A stretch of 15,902 nt of DNA from Desulfovibrionaceae bacterium (GTDB lineage Bacteria > Desulfobacterota > Desulfovibrionia > Desulfovibrionales > Desulfovibrionaceae). Below, in pieces: positions 6,911 to 14,679 of the stretch. The stretch covers positions 1 to 15,902 of the forward strand of contig JAUNSE010000011.1 in assembly GCA_030539415.1 (NCBI GenBank). The letters are read 5' to 3'. The notes below the pieces were generated by a model. It was not told where the DNA came from. It saw nothing but the letters and a program-made list of their open reading frames with translations, and ran no database searches. Within the stretch, counting starts at the first letter, position 1. Every line of letters starts with the position of its first letter. The position numbers and the translations under genes were made by a program.

Positions 6911-6938
6911 TAAAAGGCCGGCTCCAGAGGAGCCGGCC
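6911..6938 (-). terminator. Rho-independent terminator after lctP
   Basis: A perfect 10-bp stem GGCCGGCTCC (6916-6925) and GGAGCCGGCC (6929-6938) with a 3-base loop is followed on the minus strand by TTTTAT. It lies about 80 bases after the lctP stop, so lctP transcription should largely end before the lldG genes. Confidence 0.8.
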
Positions 6939-7020
6939 GGGGTGCTTTGGAGGACTCCGTCATGGGGCCGCCCTGCTTTTGCTGGGCGGACCTGCCTGGA
7001 CGGAGCGGCGTCTCAAAGGA

Positions 7021-8709
7021 CTACATGAGGATGATGGCCACTATGCCGACGCACAGACCGTAGAGCATGAAGGGCCAGAAGGTCTTGCGCAGGATGTCGC
7101 CTTCCCTGCCGATGAGGCCGGTGACGGCGCAGGCGGCCACGATGTTGTGCACGCAGATCATGTTGCCCATGGCGCCGCCGGCGGCCTGGGCAGCCAGAAT
7201 GATGAAGTGCTGGTCAAGATTGTAGCTCAGCTGGGTTGCCATGTCCCACTGGAAGTTGGCGAACATCATGTCCGAAACAGTGTTGGAGCCGGTGATGAAG
7301 GCGCCGAGGCCGCCGACATAGGAGGCCAGCATGGGCCAGGCGCCGCCGGCGAGGTCGGACAGGAAGGTGGCCAGAGCCATGGGCATGGAGATGCCGTTGG
7401 TGGCTTCACTGACGCCGGAGCCGCGGAAGATGGAAACCAGGGCCACGGCGGCGAGCAGCGAGACGGTGGGGGCGACCATCTTGTTGAGCGCGGTGCCCCA
7501 GGCCATGCGGACCTTGTTGGAGCCGATTTCGTCATTGCGCAGCATGCCGTGCATGAAGATGGTGACGAGGGAGACCAGGATGAAGGGGATGGTGCCGGGC
7601 AGGTTGAGGATGGCGATATAGGAGTTGACGCCCTGCTCGCCGAGGATGTTGCTGGCGCCGATGTTGAAGATGGGGTCGGTGATGATGGGCTTCAGATGGA
7701 AGGCGGGCACGCGGGTGATGACGAGGAGCAGGCCGCAGAGGATGTAGGGCATCCAGGCCATGGTCTGGCTCATGTGCTCCTTGTAGTCAACCTTGCCGGT
7801 GGGCTTGATGGCGCCAATCCAGGTGCTGTCCCACTTGTCGATGGGATCGAAGTCCCAGTGCTTGCCTTCGCGCACGTCCTTGGGCACGCAGACGCCCATC
7901 TGGGTCAGCTTGATGAGGGCGGCGAGGCCGATGATGCCGCCGACCAGGGAGGGCAGCTCGGGACCGACAACCCATGCCATGATGTAGTAGGGGATGCCGA
8001 AGACCACGGAGGCCATGAGGCAGTACTTCCAGATGGCGAAGCCTTCGCTCCAGCTCTTGTTCCTGCCGTACAGGCGGGTCATGAAGCCGAGCATGAAGAC
8101 GGGCAGGATGAAGAGCATGGGAGTGTGCATCAGCGTGCTGTATTCGCCGATCAGCTTGTAGAAGACGGCGGAGTCCGTCACGCCGAGAGCCTGCAGACCG
8201 ATGTCACAGGCGGAGGCGAAGCCCTGCAGAACGGGGGTGCCGACCGCGCCGAAGGTCACGGGCACGCTGTTGTAGCACAGGCATATGATGGCCGCGCACA
8301 TGGGGGGGAAGCCGAGGCCGAGCAGCAGCGGGGCGGCCAGAGCGGCAGGCGTGCCGAAGCCGGCGGCGCCTTCAATGAAGCCGATGACAACGGCCTGAAT
8401 GCGGCGGTCCGGACTGATTTTCGTCATGCCGGCCTGAATGGTTTCCATGGCGCCGCTGTAGGTCAGGGTGTAGTAGATGAGCAGGGCGCCGAAAACAATG
8501 ATGAGCACGCCGGCTGCCGTGATGACACCCTGCAGGGTGAGCGCCGCGATGCGCATGCCGGTCAGATCCCACACGGTAAGACCGAGAACAACGGCGGTAA
8601 GCCAGGCAAGGGGCATGGCTCTCATGGACGACCAGCGCAGGCCGGCCATGAGAATCAGGGCTACAAGGATGGGTAGAAAGGCGCAGAACGCCAGTAACTC
8701 AATGCTCAT
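7021..8709 (-). CDS. lctP: L-lactate permease (LctP family)
   Basis: A 562-residue polytopic membrane transporter, close to the 550-560 residues usual for the LctP family of lactate/proton symporters, with about 12-14 hydrophobic segments. Family-typical stretches include GFIEGAAGFGTPAALAAPLL in the N-terminal half, LCYNSVPVTFGAVGTPV after it, and GGLGAFITGSNTVSDMMFANFQ plus AAQAAGGAMGNMICVHNIVAA near the C-terminus. The start at 8709 (MSIELLAF) begins just before the first membrane segment and is preceded by GGGAGGA at 5 bases; longer readings add a polar, unconserved 50-residue stretch. It imports lactate, or related 2-hydroxyacids such as glycolate, for the LldG/LldEF enzyme. It has its own terminator and a long AT-rich upstream region, so it forms a separate transcription unit from lldG. 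Confidence 0.94.
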   Translation of the reverse strand: MSIELLAFCAFLPILVALILMAGLRWSSMRAMPLAWLTAVVLGLTVWDLTGMRIAALTLQGVITAAGVLIIVFGALLIYYTLTYSGAMETIQAGMTKISPDRRIQAVVIGFIEGAAGFGTPAALAAPLLLGLGFPPMCAAIICLCYNSVPVTFGAVGTPVLQGFASACDIGLQALGVTDSAVFYKLIGEYSTLMHTPMLFILPVFMLGFMTRLYGRNKSWSEGFAIWKYCLMASVVFGIPYYIMAWVVGPELPSLVGGIIGLAALIKLTQMGVCVPKDVREGKHWDFDPIDKWDSTWIGAIKPTGKVDYKEHMSQTMAWMPYILCGLLLVITRVPAFHLKPIITDPIFNIGASNILGEQGVNSYIAILNLPGTIPFILVSLVTIFMHGMLRNDEIGSNKVRMAWGTALNKMVAPTVSLLAAVALVSIFRGSGVSEATNGISMPMALATFLSDLAGGAWPMLASYVGGLGAFITGSNTVSDMMFANFQWDMATQLSYNLDQHFIILAAQAAGGAMGNMICVHNIVAACAVTGLIGREGDILRKTFWPFMLYGLCVGIVAIILM

Positions 8710-8738
8710 GAATCCTCCCATATGATTCAACTTGCGAG

Positions 8739-8749
8739 TCTGTGACAGA
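8739..8749. promoter_or_regulatory. 11-bp palindrome just before lctP
   Basis: TCTGT-G-ACAGA is a perfect palindrome 30 bases upstream of the lctP start codon. It would lie in the transcript leader if the promoter at 8938-8966 is used, and could be a repressor site. The family of any binding protein is unknown. Confidence 0.25.
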
Positions 8750-8937
8750 AATTTATTCTGATAGATGCCTAAACTGTGCGCTCGCCCGCCTTCAGACAGC
8801 TCCGACCGGCATGATTCACTTGCCTCAGGACACGGACGGATGCTGTGCAGTGTCTGCATAAAGCTTCCGGGGTCGGCAGAAGCATGCAGAGCGGAGACGG
8901 GAAAGTCATCTAACGCAGCAACGCAACTTCTTGGCGG

Positions 8938-8966
8938 GTCTTACCACACAAGACATTTTCTGTCAA
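8938..8966 (-). promoter_or_regulatory. Candidate sigma-70 promoter for lctP
   Basis: On the minus strand a perfect TTGACA (8961-8966) is followed after 17 bases by TAAGAC (8938-8943), which is preceded by TGG, an extended -10 pattern. Initiation near 8931 would give a leader of about 220 bases. An inverted repeat (ATTTTCTG 8955-8962 with CAGAAAAT 8973-8980) covers the -35 box and could be an operator. The -10 match is weak. Confidence 0.45.
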
Positions 8967-9862
8967 AAAAATCAGAAAATAATCTTCTAACTTTTTCGCG
9001 TTTCTTTATAAAACTATTGACTGATCACACAAACAATATTGCAAAACATTTCTTGAAATTGGATAAACCATTTAGAAAGCCATCTATCTTTATAAAACTG
9101 CACACAGAAACCTTAAACATTCTCCCTGAAATAGACTATATTTAAAAATATATTGGCACTGTCATAATGTTTTTTTATACAGCCTTAATTTTTCTATAGA
9201 GCATCCTGACAGCCTTTACGCATTCACACCTGACGGCTTCCCTATTTTATCATCGACTGGAACAGAATTATTTGCCAAGTAAAACTCGGATTTCAGCCCG
9301 GCCATTTCCCAAAGACACTGTTTGCATGTTCAAACATGGTTATGCTTGCCCGCTGAAATTGGTACAACCTTTTTTAAATTTTATTTTTTCATGTCACAAA
9401 ATAATTATTTTTTCATTAAAAACAAAATTCAATCAACTTATATTTATAAAAATGCATCAATTTTATTGTTGGTATTTCGTCTTTTAGTCGTCAAAATACA
9501 GCAGCAGTCAAGACCTCGGCTCTGGCGGCAGTCTGATACAAGCATCTGATTGTCTTCATGTCCGTCGTGATTCAATTCTGCGCAAATATCGTCTTATTTC
9601 AGCGTTTCACAACACAGGCCAAACATCAACTGTGAAATTTTTATCTTCCGAAAAATCGGTTTATCCAATATCTCCGGCAATCCAAGTGAAAAAAAACATC
9701 TGCATTCTATTCCCGCCTGAAAAATAAAAGAAAAAATTTTTCCCCCTTTTCTGCTGCCGGCTATGCGCCTGCGGCGATGCTCGCAAACAGGCCCCATGCC
9801 CGGCGGCTTTACGATTCTGACTCCGGAGGTGCGCTTCGGCCCGTTGCAGGACGCGCCGGGCA

Positions 9863-9894
9863 CAAAAAAAGAGGGATCCGCCTGTACGGATCCC
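9863..9894 (-). terminator. Rho-independent terminator of the gcv genes
   Basis: The perfect 8-bp stem GGGATCCG (9873-9880) and CGGATCCC (9887-9894) is followed on the minus strand by TCTTTTTTTGTG. It lies about 36 bases after the gcvPB stop. This is the strongest terminator in the window and shows that the gcv transcript ends here without lpd. Confidence 0.88.
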
Positions 9895-9929
9895 CCTTCG
9901 GTTTCAAGTCGGAGTGCCGGCAGCCGGCC

Positions 9930-11375
9930 CTACATGTCTTCGGTCAGCACCATGCGGCGGGCAGCCTCGGTCTCGTCCATGCGGGACACGGGCAGTCCTC
10001 TCGGCGCGGCTTCAAGCCAGGCAGGGTCCTCCTTGCCGTGAGCCACGATTTCGCGCAGCAGCTGGCAGAACTCGTCGAGCGTCTGCTTGCTTTCGGTCTC
10101 GGTGGGCTCGGGCATGAGGCATTCGTGCACCAGGAGCGGGAAGTACATGGTGGGCGCGTGCATGCCGCGCTCAAGCAGCCCCTTGGCAATGTCCAGGGCG
10201 CGCATGCCGTGCGGGGCCGAAGCCACGAACTCGTGCATGCATATGCGGTCGAAGGGTTCGTCCAGCACGTCCTTCAGCTGCACGCGCAGATAGTTGGCGT
10301 TGAGCACGGCGTATTCGGCCACTCGCTGCAGCCCCTCGCCGCCCAGGCGCCAGATGTAGGCCAGAGCCCTGAGCAGGACGCCGAAGCTTCCGTAGAAGGG
10401 ACCGACCTTGCCGATGCTGAGTTCGCTTTCGGGCAGGAAGGAGTAGCTGCCATCGGCATTCTTGCCGACGCGGGGAGAGGGCAGGAAGGGAATGAGGCGC
10501 TCGCAGACGCCCACCGGACCGGCGCCGGGGCCGCCGCCGCCATGGGGCGTGGAGAAGGTCTTGTGCAGGTTCAGATGGACCACGTCGAAGCCGGCGTCAC
10601 CCACGCGCATCTTGCCCAGAATGGCGTTCATGTTGGCGCCATCGTAGTAGAGCAGCGCGTCGATGCCGTGCAGCAGGGAGACGATCTCCTTCAGATGCAG
10701 TTCCATCAGGCCCAGAGTGTTGGGGCAGGTCATCATCAGGCCGGCAATCTGCTCGCCGTACTTGTCGATGGCCTCCTTCACGGCCGCGGGGTCGACCATG
10801 CCGTCCTTAGACTCCAGGTTGACGACCGTGAAGCCGGCCATGGCGGCCGAGGCGGGATTGGTGCCGTGGGCCGCGTCGGGGATCAGCATGATGCGGCGGT
10901 CGCGCCCCTTGGAGCTGTGATAGGCGGCAATGACGGACACGCCCGTGAACTCGCCGTTGGCGCCGGCCATGGGCTGCAGGGTGAAGCCGCCCATGCCGGT
11001 GATGGCGCAGAGGCTGCGCTCAAGCTCGTACAGGCACTGCATGGCGCCCTGGCTTGTCCTGCCCCCGTCAAGCTGCGCAGTCAGGGGATGCATGCGGGCG
11101 AAGCCGGACAGCGCGCTCACTTCCTCGCAGATTCTGGGATTGTACTTCATTGTGCACGAGCCCAGAGGATAGAAGTTGGCGTCCACGCTGTAGTTGCGTC
11201 CGGCCAGCTGGGTGAAGTGGCGGACCACATCCAGCTCGGAGCATTCGGGCAGACGGGCCGGCTTGTCTCTCAGGAGGCCGGCGGGCAGAAGGTCCGCGGC
11301 CTTTTTCGCCGCGGGCCTGGGACCAAGGCCCAGGGAATGACGACCGGGAACGGATTTTTCAAAAATAGTCTGCAT
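9930..11375 (-). CDS. gcvPB: Glycine dehydrogenase (decarboxylating) subunit 2
   Basis: A 481-residue PLP enzyme, the C-terminal-half subunit of a split P protein, at the usual length. With GcvPA it decarboxylates glycine and transfers the aminomethyl group to the lipoyl arm of GcvH. The PLP lysine is Lys272 in HLNLHKTFSTPHGGGGPG (267-284). DAAHGTNPASAAMAGF (167-182), NFYPLGSCTMKYNP (67-80) and LMMTCPNTLGLME (213-225) are also characteristic blocks. The start at 11375 has GGGAGGA in front and lies 9 bases after the gcvPA stop, so the two subunits are made from one message. It is the last gene of the cluster and is followed by a strong terminator; lpd is not next to it. Confidence 0.96.
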   Translation of the reverse strand: MQTIFEKSVPGRHSLGLGPRPAAKKAADLLPAGLLRDKPARLPECSELDVVRHFTQLAGRNYSVDANFYPLGSCTMKYNPRICEEVSALSGFARMHPLTAQLDGGRTSQGAMQCLYELERSLCAITGMGGFTLQPMAGANGEFTGVSVIAAYHSSKGRDRRIMLIPDAAHGTNPASAAMAGFTVVNLESKDGMVDPAAVKEAIDKYGEQIAGLMMTCPNTLGLMELHLKEIVSLLHGIDALLYYDGANMNAILGKMRVGDAGFDVVHLNLHKTFSTPHGGGGPGAGPVGVCERLIPFLPSPRVGKNADGSYSFLPESELSIGKVGPFYGSFGVLLRALAYIWRLGGEGLQRVAEYAVLNANYLRVQLKDVLDEPFDRICMHEFVASAPHGMRALDIAKGLLERGMHAPTMYFPLLVHECLMPEPTETESKQTLDEFCQLLREIVAHGKEDPAWLEAAPRGLPVSRMDETEAARRMVLTEDM

Positions 11376-11384
11376 GCGTCCTCC

Positions 11385-12755
11385 CTAGCCGGCAAAGGCT
11401 TCATCGGCCTGGATGTCGGCTATGGCCCGGGCCATGTCGCAGACCAGGGTCTCCATCTGACCCGCCGTGTGTTTCTCGGTGCAGGCCAGCACCAGCACAT
11501 TGTCCAGCCCCTTGTAGGCCCTGACGGCCGGATAGCCGGGAACGCAGCGGTGGCCGGAGGCCATGCAGCGGCGTACGACCGCCTCAGCCGGCACGGGCAG
11601 CACCAGGGCCGCCTCGTTGGCGTAGGGCTGGTCGTTCAGCAGACTCACTCCGGGAATGGACGTCAGGCGCTCCACGGCCAGATGCGCGGCGGACATGCTG
11701 CTTTCGGCCACGTCGGCAAGTCCCTGCGGTCCCATCAGCGACAGATAGATGAGGCAGCGCAGGGCGCACAGGCTCTGGTTGGAGCAGATGTTGGAAGTGG
11801 CCTTGGCGCGGCGGATGTGCTGCTCGCGGGCCTGCAGGGTGAGCACGTAGCCGGTGCGGCCCTCCTTGTCATGGGTGCGGCCCACAAGACGGCCGGGCAT
11901 CTGGCGCACGAGGGCCTTGGTGCAGGCCATGAGTCCCAGATAGGGGCCGCCGAAGCTGAGCGGAAGACCCAGGCCCTGGCCTTCGGCCACGGCAATGTCC
12001 GCGCCCATGGCGCCGGGCGTCTTGAGCACGCTCTGCATCACCGGATTGACGGCAATGACGCCGAGCGCCTTCACGGCATGCGCGGCGGCGAAGACATCGG
12101 CATAGTCCGCGACCACACCGAAGAAGTTGGGGTTCTGCACCACAACGCCCGCGGTCTTGTCGTCGATGGCGGCCTTGAGAGCATCCTTGTCCGGGGCGCC
12201 GTTTCTGTGCGGAACGAGCACGAACTCCATGGGCAGATTGTGGGCGTAGGTCGCCAGCATCTTGCGCCAGATCGGATTGACGCCCTCGTCGATGACAATC
12301 CGGCTTCTGTTCCTGCTCGCGCGCACGCACATGGTGGACGCCTCGAACAGCGCGGAGCCGCCGTCATACAGGGAGGCATTGGCGCAGTCCATTTCCATGA
12401 GGCGGGTCACCGCCGTCTGGAATTCGAAGATGGCCTGCAGGGTGCCCTGGGAGCATTCGGCCTGATAGGGCGTGTAGGCGGTCACAAAGGCGGACTGGCC
12501 GGCCAGCGCGTCCACGGCCGAGGGAATGGCGTGGTCGTAGTAGCCGGCGCCGAGGAAGGACAGGAGCTGTTTGTTGGCACCGGCCAGGCGCTCGCATTTG
12601 GCGCGCACCTCCTGCTCGGTCATGCCTTCGGCGGGAAGGAATTTTCGGGGACGCAGGTCCGGAGCGATGTCGGCGAAGAGATCGTCGAGGGTTTTGACGC
12701 CCACGGCTCCCAGCATGGCCTCAAGCTCGGCCTGAGTATGAGGAATGTACGGCAT
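11385..12755 (-). CDS. gcvPA: Glycine dehydrogenase (decarboxylating) subunit 1
   Basis: A 456-residue protein, the usual size for the N-terminal-half subunit of two-part P protein. It has the fold of PLP enzymes but no PLP lysine of its own, as is normal for this subunit, and pairs with GcvPB. The start MPYIPHTQAELEAMLGAVGV and the following block FLGAGYYDHAIPSAVDAL are strongly typical, as are YTPYQAECSQGTLQAIFEFQ, NASLYDGGSALFEA and, later, SNICSNQSLCALRCLIYLSL. The start at 12755 is preceded by GGAGGAG. It lies 12 bases after the gcvH stop and 9 bases before gcvPB, consistent with one operon. Confidence 0.96.
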   Translation of the reverse strand: MPYIPHTQAELEAMLGAVGVKTLDDLFADIAPDLRPRKFLPAEGMTEQEVRAKCERLAGANKQLLSFLGAGYYDHAIPSAVDALAGQSAFVTAYTPYQAECSQGTLQAIFEFQTAVTRLMEMDCANASLYDGGSALFEASTMCVRASRNRSRIVIDEGVNPIWRKMLATYAHNLPMEFVLVPHRNGAPDKDALKAAIDDKTAGVVVQNPNFFGVVADYADVFAAAHAVKALGVIAVNPVMQSVLKTPGAMGADIAVAEGQGLGLPLSFGGPYLGLMACTKALVRQMPGRLVGRTHDKEGRTGYVLTLQAREQHIRRAKATSNICSNQSLCALRCLIYLSLMGPQGLADVAESSMSAAHLAVERLTSIPGVSLLNDQPYANEAALVLPVPAEAVVRRCMASGHRCVPGYPAVRAYKGLDNVLVLACTEKHTAGQMETLVCDMARAIADIQADEAFAG

Positions 12756-12767
12756 TTCTCCTCCGCA

Positions 12768-13151
12768 CTAGTGGCTTTCTTCGGCGCACACGGCCTCGTA
12801 GACGGCGGCATCAAGCAGATCGTCGGGCAGGCCGCTCAGCTTCACGCGGTAGATCCAGCCCTTGCCGTAGGGATCCTGATTGATGATTTCGGGGGCGTTT
12901 TCCAGTTCCTCGTTGATCGCGATGACCTTGCCGGAAACAGGCGAGATGAGATCGCTCGCGGCCTTGACGGACTCAAGGGAGCCGCATTCGCTGCCGGCCT
13001 CGACTTCGTCGTCAACCTGCGGAATCTCCACATAGGTGATGTCGCCCAGAGCTTCCTGCGCGAACTGGCTGATGCCGACAACGGCTTCCTCGCCCTCGAT
13101 GCGGACCCATTCATGGCTCTTGACGTACTTGAGATCGGTGGGATTGGACAT
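12768..13151 (-). CDS. gcvH: Glycine cleavage system H protein (lipoyl carrier)
   Basis: A 127-residue H protein, full length. It carries the lipoyl arm that moves the aminomethyl group between the P, T and L proteins. The lipoylated residue is Lys63 in GSLESVKAASDLISPVSG (57-74), the standard lipoyl-domain hairpin. The N-terminal KYVKSHEWVRIEG (8-20) and the FAQEALGDITYVEIP block (30-44) are also typical. The start at 13151 has AGGAGGTG in front. A 147-base gap separates it from gcvT, with GC-rich sequence but no clear terminator, so read-through from gcvT is expected. The lipoate ligase LplA upstream of gcvT is its probable modifying enzyme. Confidence 0.97.
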   Translation of the reverse strand: MSNPTDLKYVKSHEWVRIEGEEAVVGISQFAQEALGDITYVEIPQVDDEVEAGSECGSLESVKAASDLISPVSGKVIAINEELENAPEIINQDPYGKGWIYRVKLSGLPDDLLDAAVYEAVCAEESH

Positions 13152-13298
13152 GATGCACCTCCTCGGCGCGATATTTGTTGATGATTGGCTGACTGCTGCG
13201 TGTCTGCCGTCTGTCCGCCCCGGGGAATCAGGACGGCCGGGGGCCTCGTCCGCAGCGGCAGTCTGCGGGACCGCCCCGCTCCCGGTTCAAGCCCGAGA

Positions 13299-14387
13299 TC
13301 AGGCCTTGGGGGCGAGCTTGGTGCGGGCAGTGCCCTGCTTGTAGAAGGGCAGGGAAACGGTTTTGGCGGCAAGCCGCGCTCTGGGCGTCACGACTTCGTA
13401 GGAGCCGGCATCGGCGGCCTCGGCCTTCACCCAGGCAAAGGCAATGGCCCTGTTCAGGGAGGGGGCGAAGGTGCCGGAGGTCACGCGGCCCACCACCTTG
13501 CCGTCGAGTTCGATGCTGTCGCCGTGGCGGGGGGCGCGGCGGCCGTCAAGCTCCAGAGGCAGAAGCTTCTCCCGGACTGCGGCCAGTCCGGCCCTGCCCA
13601 CGTAGTCCGCCTCGCTCTTCATCATGATGCCCATGCCGGCTTCGACGGGCGTGTGCTCCGTGTCGAGCTCGTGGCCGTAGAGAGCCAGGCCGCTTTCCAT
13701 GCGCAGGGTGTCGCGGGCGCCAAGGCCGGCGGGACGGACGCGGGCATCGCCGAGCAGGCCTTCCCACAGATCCACGGCCCTTGAGGCATCGATGTAGAGC
13801 TCATAGCCCAGCTCGCCGGTGTAGCCGGTGCGGCTCACCATCATCTTCGATCCCTGCCAGGTGGTGTAGCGGAAGGCGAAATAGCCGAGGTCGTGCAGGT
13901 CCTCGCCAAGGAAATCCTCCATGACTTCCACGGCTTTGGGGCCCTGCAGGTCAATCTTGGCGGTCCTTTCGGAGATATCCTCCACCTTGAGGCCGGCCAG
14001 GCGGGATTTCAGGACATTGAAGTCCTGCTCGCAGCAGGCCGCGTTGACGACCACCATGAAGTAGTCGGGGCCGAGGTGGTAGATGATGCAGTCATCAAGC
14101 ACGCCGCCCTGCTCGTTCAGAATGAAGCCGTAGCGGCAGCGGCCTTCGGCCAGATTGGCCAGGCTGTGACTGACGGCCTTCATCAGGGCTTCCTGCGCTC
14201 CAGGACCGCTGATCAGGAACTCGCCCATATGGCAGATGTCGAAAACCGAGGCGGATTCGCGGGTGTGCTTGTGCTCCGCAAGAATTCCCTCATACTGAAT
14301 GGGCATGTTCCATCCCGCGAAGGGCGCCATTTTCGCGCCGTGCGCCTCGTGCCAGGCAGTCAGAGGCGTTGACAGAATGTCGGCCAT
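13299..14387 (-). CDS. gcvT: Aminomethyltransferase (glycine cleavage T protein)
   Basis: A 362-residue T protein, the usual length. It takes the aminomethyl group from GcvH and gives ammonia and 5,10-methylene-tetrahydrofolate. Visible blocks are TPLTAWHEAHGAKMAPFAGW (7-26), SVFDICHMGEF (47-57), GGVLDDCIIY (94-103) with the catalytic Asp99, SRTGYTGELGYELYI (185-199), GLGARDTLRMESGLALYGHEL (221-241) and the C-terminal GRVTSGTFAPSLNRAIAFA (300-318). The start at 14387 is chosen because MADILSTPLTAWH begins the conserved region and has CAGGAGGA just ahead; a longer in-frame reading to 14678 covers only promoter-like sequence. It is the first gene of the gcv cluster. Confidence 0.96.
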   Translation of the reverse strand: MADILSTPLTAWHEAHGAKMAPFAGWNMPIQYEGILAEHKHTRESASVFDICHMGEFLISGPGAQEALMKAVSHSLANLAEGRCRYGFILNEQGGVLDDCIIYHLGPDYFMVVVNAACCEQDFNVLKSRLAGLKVEDISERTAKIDLQGPKAVEVMEDFLGEDLHDLGYFAFRYTTWQGSKMMVSRTGYTGELGYELYIDASRAVDLWEGLLGDARVRPAGLGARDTLRMESGLALYGHELDTEHTPVEAGMGIMMKSEADYVGRAGLAAVREKLLPLELDGRRAPRHGDSIELDGKVVGRVTSGTFAPSLNRAIAFAWVKAEAADAGSYEVVTPRARLAAKTVSLPFYKQGTARTKLAPKA

Positions 14388-14465
14388 GCATCCTCCTGAA
14401 GATGTCTTGTTCGCGCTCCCCGGCCGTTTCCGCAGCAGGAGAGCGCATGAATTTTGGGTGCGTGG

Positions 14466-14494
14466 AAAATAGCATAGCGGCACTGCGAAAACAA
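14466..14494 (-). promoter_or_regulatory. Candidate promoter of the gcv operon
   Basis: On the minus strand TTGTTT (14489-14494) is followed after 17 bases by TATTTT (14466-14471), which is preceded by TGC, an extended -10 pattern. Initiation near 14459 would leave about a 70-base leader. That leader is too short for a tandem glycine riboswitch, and I see none of its conserved core upstream of gcvT. Confidence 0.45.
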
Positions 14495-14582
14495 GAATTG
14501 CCCCGGATTTCCGACAAGGTTTGCCGTCAGAATGTCTCGGTACGCAATATTTATTCAGGCTTCCGGCAGGATAGACGCCATG

Positions 14583-14649
14583 AAAAAAGCGTGCGGCGGC
14601 GGGCGGAGAAATTTTTCCCAAACTTTCCCCTTCCGCCGCCGTCCAACGC
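14583..14649 (-). terminator. Probable terminator after lplA
   Basis: On the minus strand a GC-rich stem (GCGT/ACGC at 14589-14592 and 14646-14649, continued by GCGGCGG/CCGCCGC at 14593-14599 and 14633-14639) ends in six Ts (14583-14588). The stem has internal mismatches and a long loop, so it is less certain than the other terminators here. Confidence 0.5.
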
Positions 14650-14679
14650 CGGGTCCGGCCCTGCGCGCAGCCCTGCATT

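Larger units (their letters stand above)
8710..9862. other. AT-rich gene-free region between lctP and gcvPB
   Basis: More than 1.1 kb without a supported gene, markedly AT-rich from about 8950 to 9760 against GC-rich neighbours. An open frame at 8765-9145 (plus strand) has no ribosome binding site and no family resemblance. It holds the candidate lctP promoter, two 13-bp direct repeats TCTTTATAAAACT (9003-9015 and 9087-9099, 84 bases apart), and three related ATTGG-N3-AACC motifs (9058-9069, 9358-9369, and inverted at 9658-9669). Most likely a large regulatory region or a remnant of lost or acquired DNA. Confidence 0.6.
14388..14679. other. Intergenic region between lplA and gcvT
   Basis: A 292-base gap with no gene. 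From right to left on the minus strand it holds a GC-rich stem with a T-run (lplA terminator) and then the candidate gcv promoter and the gcvT ribosome binding site. This indicates that lplA and gcvT are separately transcribed, at least in part. Confidence 0.6.

Noticed and set aside
6979..8676. A plus-strand open frame of about 565 codons opposite lctP
   Set aside because: Asp/Glu/Gly/His-rich low-complexity product caused by antisense reading of a membrane protein gene.
8765..9145. A 126-codon plus-strand open frame in the AT-rich region
   Set aside because: No ribosome binding site, no family resemblance, and its character changes with local base composition, so it is probably chance.
9777..13181. 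A plus-strand open frame of about 1130 codons opposite gcvPB, gcvPA and gcvH
   Set aside because: Same reason: it is an antisense shadow of three conserved genes, with no start site or recognisable sequence.
14388..14679. A glycine riboswitch before gcvT
   Set aside because: The gap is long enough for one copy, but the conserved core sequences are not seen, and the candidate promoter leaves only about 70 bases of leader.
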